This document shows positions 1 through 11,932 of a stretch of DNA of 64,000 nt, one piece after another. Source of the DNA: Rubrimonas cliftonensis (GTDB lineage: Bacteria > Pseudomonadota > Alphaproteobacteria > Rhodobacterales > Rhodobacteraceae); contig NZ_FNQM01000005.1 of the NCBI RefSeq assembly GCF_900107585.1, forward strand, positions 186,001 to 250,000, written 5' to 3'. The first letter of the stretch is position 1. Each line of letters opens with the position of its first letter. The notes below the pieces were generated by a model that had not been told where the DNA came from, did no database searches, and was given only the letters and a program-made list of their open reading frames with translations. The position numbers and the translations under genes are program-made.

Positions 1-445
1 TGGCGGCGTCATGGGGCGCGACCAGGGCGAAGCCCTCGCGTTCGAGCACCGCGGCGAGGCCGCCCAGCAGCGCGTCGTCCCCCTTCTTCAGGAGTGGAAG
101 GATCGCGGGCGCCAGCCGCAGCGCCGTGATGTCGAAGGCGAGCGGGCGCAGTTTCGGGCGCGCCATGCCCCCGGCGAAGGTGACGCGGTCGGCGCCCGCG
201 CGGCGCAGGGCCGCAAACAGCGCGCCGGGCTTCTCGAACGGCTGCACGGCGTGGGGATGCGCCGCGATCCAGTCCGGCGCGGCGCCCTCGAAGGCGCAGA
301 CGACGTAGCGTCGCCCGTCGGCCCGGCAGGCTTCGGCGATCAGCCGCGGCAGCGCGCCGGCGCCGGCGATCACCCCTAGCGCGCCGCCGGAGGGCTGGAC
401 TGCGGGCCGGCTGGCGGCTGGGCTGGCGACGGCGCCGGGCGCCAT
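1..445 (-). CDS. lpxI: UDP-2,3-diacylglucosamine pyrophosphatase LpxI (partial)
   Basis: Only the N-terminal ~148 codons are inside the window; the gene runs off the left edge. LpxI hydrolyses UDP-2,3-diacylglucosamine to lipid X in lipid A synthesis and replaces LpxH in many alphaproteobacteria. What is seen: an N-terminal GVIAGAGALPRLIAEAC stretch, typical of the Rossmann-like LpxI_N domain, and a later KKGDDALLGGLAAVLE segment, a family signature. The ATG at 445 lies 7 bases after the lpxA stop, which fits translation as part of a fabZ-lpxA-lpxI operon. lpxB would be expected beyond the edge. The first ~20 residues are Ala/Pro-rich and may be dispensable. Confidence 0.88.
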   Translation of the reverse strand, partial: MAPGAVASPAASRPAVQPSGGALGVIAGAGALPRLIAEACRADGRRYVVCAFEGAAPDWIAAHPHAVQPFEKPGALFAALRRAGADRVTFAGGMARPKLRPLAFDITALRLAPAILPLLKKGDDALLGGLAAVLEREGFALVAPHDAA

Positions 446-451
446 GGCCGC

Positions 452-1246
452 TCAGTCTTCCGGCGTGCAGTAGGCCCGGGCGCTGTGGCCGGCGACGAAC
501 TCGATCATCTCCGTCGCCAGCGCGCTGCCTGCATAGGCGGTCCGCGCCGCCTCGGCCCGCGCCGCCAGCGACCCCTCGCCGTGGAACACCGCCCGGAAGG
601 CGGCGCGCAGCGCGTTGACGTCGTCGCGCTGGGCTCCGCGGCGCTTCAGCCCCACGAGGTTCAGTCCGGCGAGCCGCGCCCGGTCGCCGATCACCGAGCC
701 GTAGGGGATGACGTCCTTCTCGACGCCGGTCATGCCGCCCACCATGGCGCCGCGCCCGATGCGCACGCGCTGGTGCACCGCGCATATCCCGCCAAGCACC
801 GCCATGTCGCCGACCTCGACATGGCCGCCGAGCGTGGCGTTGTTGGCGAGGATCACGTCGTCGCCCACCATGCAGTCGTGCCCGACATGGACGCCGACCA
901 TGAACAGGCCGCGGTCGCCCACGCGCGTCAGCCCGCCGCCGCCCTCGGTGCCGGGGTTCATCGTGACGTGTTCGCGGATCATGCAGTCCGCGCCGATCTC
1001 CAGCCGCGTCGCCTCGCCGCGGAACTTGAGATCCTGCGGCTGGTGGCCGAGCGAGGCGAAGGGCCAGACGCGGGTGCGCGCGCCGATCCGGGTTTGGCCC
1101 GCGACGACGACATGGCTTTCGAGCCGCACATCTTCGCCGAGCGCCACGTCGGGCCCGATCACGCAGAAGGGGCCGATCACGACCCTGGCGCCGATGGCGG
1201 CGCCGGGGTCGACGAGGGCGGTCGGGTGGATGACCGGCGCGCTCAT
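452..1246 (-). CDS. lpxA: Acyl-ACP--UDP-N-acetylglucosamine O-acyltransferase LpxA
   Basis: This enzyme carries out the first step of lipid A synthesis, moving a 3-hydroxyacyl chain from ACP to the 3-OH of UDP-GlcNAc in the cytosol. The 264-residue product is the usual LpxA length. It shows the hexapeptide-repeat left-handed beta-helix (many I/V-G-x-x pairs through residues 10-190) and the catalytic His in GHDCMVGDD (His123, with His120 before it), followed by a helical C-terminal domain. An upstream in-frame extension exists, but the ATG at 1246 overlaps the fabZ stop (ATGA), which supports translational coupling. The gene sits between fabZ and lpxI, the standard alphaproteobacterial order. 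Confidence 0.95.
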   Translation of the reverse strand: MSAPVIHPTALVDPGAAIGARVVIGPFCVIGPDVALGEDVRLESHVVVAGQTRIGARTRVWPFASLGHQPQDLKFRGEATRLEIGADCMIREHVTMNPGTEGGGGLTRVGDRGLFMVGVHVGHDCMVGDDVILANNATLGGHVEVGDMAVLGGICAVHQRVRIGRGAMVGGMTGVEKDVIPYGSVIGDRARLAGLNLVGLKRRGAQRDDVNALRAAFRAVFHGEGSLAARAEAARTAYAGSALATEMIEFVAGHSARAYCTPED

Positions 1247-1746
1247 TGGGCGCCGGGGCGGCGGGGATCGTCCCGCAAGATGATCATGGCCGCATACTCC
1301 GCTTCGGCCGCGATCTCGTCGCCGACCCGCGCCTCGCCCCAGAACTTCCACACCTTGCCCCGGCCGCGCAGCACCCGCACGTGGAAATCGATGCTGTCGC
1401 CGGGCCCGACGCGGCGACGGAACCGCGCCTTGTCGATGCTCATGAAATAGACGAGCTGTCCCTGGTCGATCATCCCCAGCGTCTCGACGACGAGCACGCC
1501 GGCCGTCTGGGCCAGCGCCTCGATCAGCAGCACGCCGGGCATGATGGCTTCGCCGGGAAAGTGGCCGGGCACCCAGTGCTCGCTCCCGGTCAGCAGCGTC
1601 TGCCCGATCGCGCTCTCGCCTACGCGGATGTCGCGCACGCTGTCGATCAGCAGGAACGGGTCGCGATGCGGGATCATCCGCATGATGCGTTCGCGGTCCG
1701 CGAACGCAGGCGCGGTCTCCGCGCTGTCGCCCTTATGCTCGCCCAT
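1243..1746 (-). CDS. fabZ: 3-hydroxyacyl-ACP dehydratase FabZ
   Basis: FabZ dehydrates beta-hydroxyacyl-ACP in fatty acid elongation. It competes with the lipid A pathway for the same substrate, hence its usual linkage to lpxA. The 167-residue HotDog-fold protein carries the catalytic His62 in VPGHFPGEAIMPG and Glu76 in GVLLIEALAQTAG. The reading frame is open further upstream, but the ATG at 1746 is preceded by GGGGAGG at a good distance, so I chose it. It appears to be the first gene of the operon here: lpxD and bamA, which usually precede fabZ, are not adjacent. Confidence 0.94.
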   Translation of the reverse strand: MGEHKGDSAETAPAFADRERIMRMIPHRDPFLLIDSVRDIRVGESAIGQTLLTGSEHWVPGHFPGEAIMPGVLLIEALAQTAGVLVVETLGMIDQGQLVYFMSIDKARFRRRVGPGDSIDFHVRVLRGRGKVWKFWGEARVGDEIAAEAEYAAMIILRDDPRRPGAQ

Positions 1747-2115
1747 GCGCCTCCCCAATCGTTCGCGCGCTGTCATCAACCAAACGCTGCGGCGGGGGTC
1801 AAGTCTCGCGCTTTCCACGCTGGCCGCGCAGACCGCCTGGCCTGCGGCCCCCGCTGATGGTCGGGGGCGGGACACGGCGGGCGTGCAATGCGGAGTTTCT
1901 CGATCGCTCATGGGCCGTGCGCCGCGGAGGCGGCGCCGACAAGGGCGGAAATCCGATCCCGCCGCCGACCGCGCCGCAGAACTCCGATTGCTCGACGCCC
2001 GTCGACCATGACGCCGCCCACAAGACCTCCGCGGTGCACGCCGCGCCTGCGGACCGCTTCATCGAGCGGTTCGACCTCTCCGCCGAACCGCGCCAGCGCC
2101 GCATGAGCGAGGGGC
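1747..2115. other. Intergenic region upstream of fabZ
   Basis: 369 bases lie between the fabZ start and the stop of the upstream histidine kinase, both on the minus strand. Open frames here are artefacts of high GC and show no family resemblance. The region probably holds the promoter of the fabZ-lpxA-lpxI operon on the minus strand, but I see no convincing -35/-10 pair. Confidence 0.5.
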
Positions 2116-3804
2116 TCAGACCCGCGAGGTCGGCTCGTCCAGCAGACCGTCCTGGGGGACGGTCTGTGGACCCGACGCCGGAAACCGCAGGCTGACGGTT
2201 GCGCCGCTCCCCGGCGCGCTGCGCACCTGAAGCGCGCCGCCGTGCCGGCACATGACGATGTCCACCAGCTGGAGACCGAGGCCGGCGGCGTCGTCGCCCC
2301 GGGTCAGGTCGCGTCGCCCCATGACCTCGGCGGGGTCGAAGCCGGCGCCGTCATCGGCCACGGTCAGCGTCACGCCGCCGCCGCCGCAGGCCTGCGCGGA
2401 CAGGGCGATCGATCCGCCGGCCCGCGAATGGCGGATCGCGTTCAGCAGGACGTCGCCAAGCGCGAGACGCACCGCCGCAGGGTCGCACAGGACGCGCAGC
2501 TCCGGGTCGGCGTCCAGCGTGACCGTGAGCCCGGACGCTCTGGCAAGCGGCTCGACGCTCTCGCGGGCGGCTGCGAGCAGCGCCAGCGCAGGGGTCGGCT
2601 CCGCCGCGATGCGGATGGCGTCCCCGCGTGTCAGGGACAGGCTCTGCACCCGCGTCACGAGCGCGAGCAGCCGGTCGGCGGAGATCCTGAGATGGTCGAC
2701 GAACTTGCGATGGAGCGGCGACAGCGGGCCGCCGATCTCGGCGCCCAGCAGTTCCGCGAAGCCGATGACGCCGTTGAGCGGCGTCCGCAGCTCGTGGTTC
2801 ATCGCGGCGAGGAAATCGTCGCGCTCGCCGGCCCGTCGGCGGGCGAGCGCCGACGCCCGACGGCGGAGCCGCTCGCGCCGGCGCGCCAGATCGGCCAGCG
2901 CCGCGACCACGAGGGCCGCCAGCGCGCAGACGCAGACCCAGGCCTGCATCACCAGCGCGCGGTCCGCCGGCGCCTCGATCCACACCGGCCCGTAGCCGGC
3001 ATGGGCCAGATGGAGCCCCGGCGCGACCGTCAGCAGGATCGACGCCGCGGCCCCCATGGGCCCGAACGAGGCCGACAGCCAGATGACCGCCGGGAAGGTC
3101 AGGAACAGCAGCGCGGGATGCCGGGTTCCCGCCTCGGTTCCGGCTGCGCCGAGCAGCGCGTGCTCCAGCGCCGGCAGCATCTGGAAGTCGTAGCAGACAG
3201 CGAAGAGGGTGAGCCCCGCCAGCATCGCGAACTCCCGGGGGCGCCGCGCCACGATGCGCCCGCCGCGGCGCGCGCCGACATGCCTCAGCAGCAGCGCCGC
3301 CGCCGTCAGCGTGAAATAGGCGGCGATGTCGCCGGCCGCCCAGTCGCGCCATGTCCGCAGGGGGTCGTAGGCTGTCAGGACCACGTTCTCGATCGACGCT
3401 GCGGCGAGCAGCGCGGCAAGGCCGCCGAAGGCGATCGAGACGAGAAAGGTCGCGACGACGAAGCGGACGATGTCCTCTAGCCGCCCGAGGCTGAACGCCC
3501 GGCCTCTGCGCCAGCGCAGGATCGTCGCCAGCGTCGCGGCCTCGGCGATGTCGATGATGAGAAACGGCGTCGTCCCGATCAGGTTCTGGCCGCTGATGGC
3601 GGCCCAGCAGATGCCGGCGGCCGCGAAGGCCGCGCAGCAGCCGACGGCCTCGGCCAGCGTGACCCGGACCGTCAGCGCAACGGCGAGCGTCGCCAGCGGC
3701 AGATAGAGGACCGAAACGCCGGTGTCGCCGAGCCTCGGCGACAACCAGCCCGACGCGGCGACCAGCGCGATGACGAAGGTTGCAACAACACGAACCCACG
3801 CCAT
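2116..3804 (-). CDS. Membrane-bound sensor histidine kinase (MASE1-like sensor)
   Basis: The 562-residue protein has an N-terminal half made of about eight hydrophobic segments (residues 5-300) resembling the MASE1 integral membrane sensor. A short Arg-rich linker follows, then a HisKA domain with phospho-acceptor His337 in AAMNHELRTPLNG. The HATPase_c domain has an N-box near Asn455 (DVLLNAIRHS), a G1 box DDGAGFDP (484-491) and GLGLQL (508-513). It should autophosphorylate in response to an unknown membrane or intracellular cue. No receiver domain is fused and no response-regulator gene is adjacent, so it is an orphan kinase. The ligand and partner cannot be read from the sequence. Confidence 0.85.
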   Translation of the reverse strand: MAWVRVVATFVIALVAASGWLSPRLGDTGVSVLYLPLATLAVALTVRVTLAEAVGCCAAFAAAGICWAAISGQNLIGTTPFLIIDIAEAATLATILRWRRGRAFSLGRLEDIVRFVVATFLVSIAFGGLAALLAAASIENVVLTAYDPLRTWRDWAAGDIAAYFTLTAAALLLRHVGARRGGRIVARRPREFAMLAGLTLFAVCYDFQMLPALEHALLGAAGTEAGTRHPALLFLTFPAVIWLSASFGPMGAAASILLTVAPGLHLAHAGYGPVWIEAPADRALVMQAWVCVCALAALVVAALADLARRRERLRRRASALARRRAGERDDFLAAMNHELRTPLNGVIGFAELLGAEIGGPLSPLHRKFVDHLRISADRLLALVTRVQSLSLTRGDAIRIAAEPTPALALLAAARESVEPLARASGLTVTLDADPELRVLCDPAAVRLALGDVLLNAIRHSRAGGSIALSAQACGGGGVTLTVADDGAGFDPAEVMGRRDLTRGDDAAGLGLQLVDIVMCRHGGALQVRSAPGSGATVSLRFPASGPQTVPQDGLLDEPTSRV

Positions 3805-3923
3805 GAAACACCGCCCCGAACAATCGCCACCGCCCCGAAGGCCGCCCGCGGCACGGTGCGCCGGCCCCCCGCCTCACGCAAGCGTCCGCTTGCATGACGG
3901 GGGGCGACCGGCGGTCGCCCGCC

Positions 3924-5267
3924 TCAGACGTTGAGCAGCAGGTGCTCGCGCTCCCAGGCCGAGATGACCTGCTGGTAGGCGTCGTGCTCGGCGGCCTTCA
4001 CCTCCAGGAACATCGTCACGAAGTCGTCGCCCAGCGCCTCGCGCAGCGCGCTGGAGCGGCGCAGGTTGTAGAGCGCGTCGAGCAGGTGGCGGGGCAGCCG
4101 CTGGCTCTTCATCACATAGGCGCTTTTCTGGAGCGGCGCGGTGGGCTCCAGACCTTCCTCCATGCCGAGCCAGCCGCAGATGAGCGAGGTGGCGATGGCG
4201 AGGTAGGAATTCGCGTCGGCGCCGGGAATGCGGTTCTCGATGCGTCGCGCATGGGGGCGCGAGGCGGGCACGCGCAGGCCGACGGTGCGGTTCTCAAGGC
4301 CCCAATGGGTGTTGATGGGCGCGGCGAAGTCCTTCACCAGCCGGCGGTAGCTGTTCACGTTCGGCCCGATCAGCGCCATCGCCTCGTGAAGGTATTTCTG
4401 CAGCCCGGCGATGTGGCTGAGAAAGAGCGGCGTGTCGCGGCCGTCTGGGTCGGAGAACAGGTTCTCGCCGGTGTCCACGCTCACGACGCTCTGGTGGATG
4501 TGCATGGCCGAGCCGGGTTCGCTCTGGTGCGGCTTGGCCATGAAGGTGGCGTAGATGCCGTGCTTCAGCGCCGCCTGCCGGACCGTGCGCTTGAAGATGA
4601 AAACCTGATCGGCCAGCGACAGCGCGTCGCCATGGTCGAAGTTGATCTCGACCTGCGCGGCGCCGCCCTCGTGGATCAGCGTGTCGACGTCGAGACCCTG
4701 CGCCTCGCACCAGTCGTACATGTCCTCGAACACCGGATCGAACTCGTTGACCGCGTCGATGCCGTAGGATTGCCGCCCCGTTTCGGCGCGGCCCGATTTG
4801 CCGACTGGCGCCTCCAGCGGATAGTCGGGGTCGAGGTTGCGCTTGCAGAGGTAGAACTCCAGCTCCGGCGCGACGACCGGCTTCCAGCCGCGCTCGGCGT
4901 AGAGCGCCAGCACCCGGCGCAGCACCTCTCGGGGGGCCATCACGCAAGGCTCCCCAGCCCGGTGGCGGGCGTCGCAGATCACCTGCGCGGTCGGCTCGTC
5001 GTACCAGGGCACGAGCCTTAGCGTCGCCGGGTCGGGGTGCAGGATCAGGTCCGGCTCCGTGTAGTCGATCACCTCGCTGTCGACGAAATCGCCGGTGACG
5101 GTCTGCGCGAACACGCTGTCGGGCAGGCGCAGGCCGCTCTCGCCGGCCGAGATCAGGAACTTCTCGGTCGGCAGGATCTTCCCGCGGGCGACGCCCGACA
5201 TGTCCGCCACGAGGCACTCGACCTCTGTGACGCGGCGCGACCGCAGCCATTCCGCCATCTCCGCCAC
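3924..5267 (-). CDS. Glutamine synthetase family protein (gamma-glutamylpolyamine synthetase-like)
   Basis: This is an ATP-dependent ligase of the glutamine-synthetase fold, closest in style to PuuA-type enzymes that glutamylate amines such as putrescine. Near the N-terminus is ECLVADMSGVARGK, the beta-grasp signature with ARGK instead of the classical GlnA pattern. Later come AAQVEINFDHGDAL, MHIHQSVVS (ATP/metal site) and ENRTVGLRVPAS (substrate loop). The frame is open to an ATG at 5399, overlapping the upstream lolA gene by 20 bases with no ribosome site. I prefer the GTG at 5267, preceded by GGAG 8 bases away, giving 447 residues; the start remains uncertain. The substrate is an inference, and no polyamine genes are adjacent. 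Confidence 0.82.
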   Translation of the reverse strand: MAEMAEWLRSRRVTEVECLVADMSGVARGKILPTEKFLISAGESGLRLPDSVFAQTVTGDFVDSEVIDYTEPDLILHPDPATLRLVPWYDEPTAQVICDARHRAGEPCVMAPREVLRRVLALYAERGWKPVVAPELEFYLCKRNLDPDYPLEAPVGKSGRAETGRQSYGIDAVNEFDPVFEDMYDWCEAQGLDVDTLIHEGGAAQVEINFDHGDALSLADQVFIFKRTVRQAALKHGIYATFMAKPHQSEPGSAMHIHQSVVSVDTGENLFSDPDGRDTPLFLSHIAGLQKYLHEAMALIGPNVNSYRRLVKDFAAPINTHWGLENRTVGLRVPASRPHARRIENRIPGADANSYLAIATSLICGWLGMEEGLEPTAPLQKSAYVMKSQRLPRHLLDALYNLRRSSALREALGDDFVTMFLEVKAAEHDAYQQVISAWEREHLLLNV

Positions 5268-5379
5268 GGTCCCGTCTCCGGCCTCCGCCGGCCGGGACAG
5301 CCCTTCGACCTCGGTGTGACGCCGCGCCCGGGCGGCGGGGGATGCGTCGTCTCTGGCGGCGCGGCGGATCGGCTGGGGC

Positions 5380-5991
5380 TCAGTTGTCTCTGGGGGCATT
5401 CTCGATCACGAACTGGGAGGGTTCGATGCGCACGTTCGCGCGCATGTCGCGCAGCGCGACGGTGGTGGCCTTGCCCTCGGCGTCCGTCACGATCCACTGG
5501 CGCAGCTCCAGCGGATTGTTGGAGAACACCATGGTGATGTCGCCCTGAACCTCGCCCGAAGGGTCGCCGGCGGTGACGGCTAGCTGGTTGTCGCCGCGCT
5601 CGATGCGCGTGACGGCGCCCTCGCGGCGCAGGTCGACGTTCTCCTTGAGCAGGAGATAGAGCGGCGTCTCCGAGAGCGGCACGCGGTCGGCCACGCCGTC
5701 TCGCGCGTCGATCACCGCCACCCAGAAGCCGTCCGCGATCACCAGCGTCGGGTTGGGAGGGGCGTATTCGAACCGCAGGCGGCCGGGCCTGCGCATGTAG
5801 AAGTCGCCCTCCGACACCACGCCGCCAGGGTCGACCTGCACGAAATTCCCTTCGAGCGTCTCGGTGGCGTTCAGATAGTTGGAGATGCGGGCGAGGTCTC
5901 TCGCGTCCTCTGCCGGACCGGCGGGGGCGGGTGCTGGTAGCGCGAGGGCGAGCGCGAGGCTTGCGGCGAAGGCGGCGAAGGTCTGGGTCAT
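5380..5991 (-). CDS. lolA: LolA-family outer-membrane lipoprotein carrier protein
   Basis: LolA is the periplasmic shuttle that takes lipoproteins from the LolCDE transporter to the outer membrane. The ATG at 5991 begins a clear Sec signal peptide (MTQTFAAFAASLALALALPAPAPAG), cleaved around residue 24. The mature part has ISNYLNATETLEGNFVQ and GDFYMRRPGRLRFEY, the hallmark N-terminal strands of LolA, and ends with the typical strand run at ALRDMRANVRIEPSQFVI. At 203 residues the length is normal. It is a monocistronic-looking gene facing away from metH, with a ~260-base divergent region between them. Confidence 0.88.
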   Translation of the reverse strand: MTQTFAAFAASLALALALPAPAPAGPAEDARDLARISNYLNATETLEGNFVQVDPGGVVSEGDFYMRRPGRLRFEYAPPNPTLVIADGFWVAVIDARDGVADRVPLSETPLYLLLKENVDLRREGAVTRIERGDNQLAVTAGDPSGEVQGDITMVFSNNPLELRQWIVTDAEGKATTVALRDMRANVRIEPSQFVIENAPRDN

Positions 5992-6150
5992 GGGCTCGCA
6001 GGTGGCCTTGGGGGGCGCCGCGCGCAAGGCCGCGCCGCGTCACCCCACCTATACGACGAACCGCCGCCGCTGGAAACGCGTCTGTCGCGGCCGATGGACG
6101 CCGTTCGGGGCCGGCTGACGGCGCCATGAAGCCGCCGACGCCCCCCGTTC

Positions 6151-6192
6151 ACATGACGCTGAGTCATGTCAGGCGGGGATTCAGTCATTTCA
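6151..6192. promoter_or_regulatory. Palindrome and direct repeats in the lolA-metH divergent region (candidate operator)
   Basis: ACATGAC-N5-GTCATGT is a perfect 7-base inverted repeat (6151-6157 and 6163-6169). Its right arm starts AGTCATGTCA (6162-6171), repeated as AGTCATTTCA (6183-6192) exactly 21 bases, about two helical turns, downstream. It lies 60-100 bases before the metH ATG in an otherwise GC-rich region. It looks like a dimeric regulator site. Which regulator binds, and whether it acts on metH or lolA, is not shown. Confidence 0.5.
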
Positions 6193-6251
6193 CGTCAAGC
6201 CTGATCGCTGATAAAGGGAATATCTGTGCGGCTGACTGACTGGAGAACGGC

Positions 6252-10028
<3,777 letters not shown>

Positions 10029-10041
10029 GGCGGGCTTCACA

Positions 10042-10065
10042 CCCCGGCTGCGCGCTGGGCCGGGG
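10042..10065. terminator. Hairpin between convergent metH and PepSY gene
   Basis: CCCCGGC-N10-GCCGGGG is a perfect 7-base stem in the short gap between the convergent metH and PepSY stops. There is no clear T-run, so it is only a candidate bidirectional terminator. Confidence 0.35.
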
Positions 10066-10118
10066 GCCGCCGCCCGCCCCGGTTGTCGCCTCCTGCGCCG
10101 GTCACGCGCGATGTGCGT

Positions 10119-10391
10119 CTAGTCGAGATATGTGCGCTCGACCTTCAGCGTGTCGCCGGTGCGGGCGTCGAGATAGATTTCGAAGGTCTGGCCGTCGGCC
10201 CTGCTGACGAGGACCTCATACCGACCGTTCTCGCGCTCGATCTCGTGGAAGTCGGTGTAGCCCTCGGCCTTGAGCTGCGCCACCACGTCGGGGATCGCCA
10301 GCCCCGTGGCGGCGCCGCTCTGCTGGGCGAGGCTGCCCGGCGCCGCCGCAAGCCAGGCCGCGGCGGCGCTGGCGAAGATCATGCGGTTCAT
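10119..10391 (-). CDS. Small secreted PepSY domain protein
   Basis: The 90-residue protein has a Sec signal peptide (MNRMIFASAAAAWLAAAPGSLAQ) and one PepSY domain filling the mature part: IPDVVAQLKAEGYTDFHEIE, then EVLVSRADGQTFEIYLDARTG. PepSY domains occur in periplasmic protease inhibitors and membrane-associated sensors; the target here is unknown. It is convergent with metH, and its own upstream region is long and gene-free, so it probably has its own promoter. Confidence 0.8.
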   Translation of the reverse strand: MNRMIFASAAAAWLAAAPGSLAQQSGAATGLAIPDVVAQLKAEGYTDFHEIERENGRYEVLVSRADGQTFEIYLDARTGDTLKVERTYLD

Positions 10392-10812
10392 TTCGTTCTC
10401 CCATGCCGGCTGTCGCCGGGACGCTCACCCGCGGCGAAAGCCATTCCGGCGACCAATCCTGGATGCGGCGTCTCCGAAGCGTGGTCGACGCCCGCGAGCC
10501 GGAAGTATCGATCCAGCACCGCCAGCGCCAACTCAAGCGCTCGTGATTGCGAAGCCGTTTCGCAGCATCTCCGGCGCGGTGCTGGAGGGCGTCAGGAGCA
10601 ACAACTCCCCCCGCGATGAAGTGCCGGACTATTCACGAAGATATTCGATGTCGGCCCGCGCCATAAATTCAAGAACAGCATCATCGATGAGCCGCGGGCG
10701 GAGTTTGCCGCGTGGAAACATGAAACGAGCGCGGCGCGCCCTGCGGTCTCAGCAATGCGGGTCGGCCGCGACCAGGCGTCCGCGTCTCTGTTGGTCCGCC
10801 GGCCCACGCGTC
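10392..10812. other. Gene-free stretch between PepSY and MBL-fold genes
   Basis: About 440 bases with noticeably more A+T than the neighbours around 10540-10740. No open frame here resembles a known family on either strand. The part nearest 10392 should carry the PepSY promoter (minus strand). I see nothing else definable. Confidence 0.4.
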
Positions 10813-10832
10813 GCGGGCCGGCGGCGCCCGGC

Positions 10833-11813
10833 TCAGATCGCGAGCTGGTAGGTCTCGGGAATGTAGCGGAAACCCTCGCCCAGCGCCTCGACATAGCCGA
10901 TGGCGGGGAAGGGCATGTGGTAGCCGATGAACGGCACCCGGTCGGCGGCGATCATGCCGAAGATCTTGCGGCGCGTCGCGGCGGCGGCGGCCTTGTCCAT
11001 GTCGAAGCGCACCTCCCAGTCCGGGCGCTGCAGCGACAGGACGAAGTGGTTCGCCGTGTCGGCGGTGACCATCAGCCGCCGGCCCTCGCTTTCGAGGTGA
11101 TAGACCATGTGGCCCGGCGCATGGCCGAAGGCCTCGACCGCCTCGACCCCGCTCACGACCGACTGGCCCGGCTCGATGAAGGTGGTCTTCTCCGCCAGCG
11201 GCGTGACGATCGGGATGACGCCCGCCGCGCGCTCTTCCGGCACGCCGCCGTTGGTCCAGGCGTCGTACTCCCTCGCGCCCATGACGTAGCGGGCGTTGGG
11301 GAAGGTCGGGGCGCCGTCGGTCATCAGCCCGCCGATATGGTCGCCGTGCATGTGGGTGATCACCACGACGTCGATCTGCTCGGGCGAGACGCCAGCCTCG
11401 GCGAGCCGGGCGAGCGTGAAGCCGCGCGTGCCTTCCGTGGCGGGCGCGTTGCCGGTGTCGAACAGGATCAGCTCCGCGCCGGTGTTGAGCAGCGTCACGG
11501 TGTAATTGTTCACCAGCGCCGTGGCCGGCAGCAGATTTTCCTCGGCCAGCGCATGAACCTCGGCCTGCGGCCGGTCCGTTCCGAAGATGCCGTGCGGATC
11601 GCCCGCCACAACATAGCCGTCGTGCAGCGTCGTGACCTCGAAGCCGCCGAGGGCGACGCGCCGCACGCCGGGCCGCATCGGCCCCTGCATCGGCGCGGCT
11701 GCGCGGGCGGGCGCGCCGCCCGCCGCGGCTGCCAGAGCCGCTCCAAGCACGGCCGGCGCCGCGAGCGCCGCGCGCCGCGTCAAGGCGCTGGCGGCGAAGG
11801 TGTGGTCTGTCAT
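10833..11813 (-). CDS. Tat-exported MBL-fold metallo-hydrolase
   Basis: The 326-residue periplasmic hydrolase starts at the ATG at 11813, which has AGGGGGAG just upstream. It opens with a twin-arginine-type signal (TRRAALAAPAVLG, Arg13-Arg14). The metallo-beta-lactamase metal motif THMHGDHIGG gives His154, His156, Asp158 and His159. A later GHAPGHMVYHLES supplies another metal His, and DTANHFVLS the bridging Asp. The overall layout resembles quorum-lactonase or alkyl-sulfatase-like MBL proteins, but the substrate is unknown. It appears monocistronic. Confidence 0.86.
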   Translation of the reverse strand: MTDHTFAASALTRRAALAAPAVLGAALAAAAGGAPARAAAPMQGPMRPGVRRVALGGFEVTTLHDGYVVAGDPHGIFGTDRPQAEVHALAEENLLPATALVNNYTVTLLNTGAELILFDTGNAPATEGTRGFTLARLAEAGVSPEQIDVVVITHMHGDHIGGLMTDGAPTFPNARYVMGAREYDAWTNGGVPEERAAGVIPIVTPLAEKTTFIEPGQSVVSGVEAVEAFGHAPGHMVYHLESEGRRLMVTADTANHFVLSLQRPDWEVRFDMDKAAAAATRRKIFGMIAADRVPFIGYHMPFPAIGYVEALGEGFRYIPETYQLAI

Positions 11814-11932
11814 CGGTCTCCCCCTGTCCCGTCGCGTGGAAGGCCCCGCCTTTTGACGCGGCCTTGCGCGGCGATATGGCGCGGAGACTCGCCGCGTCAT
11901 CCCCCTCTCGGAGAACGGCGCGGCGCGCGCGG

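Noticed and set aside
6121-6251. SAM-II or SAM-SAH riboswitch before metH
   Set aside because: I tried to fit the leader to both. A stem and a GCTGATAAAGGG-like tail are present, but conserved loop positions do not match well enough to claim either.
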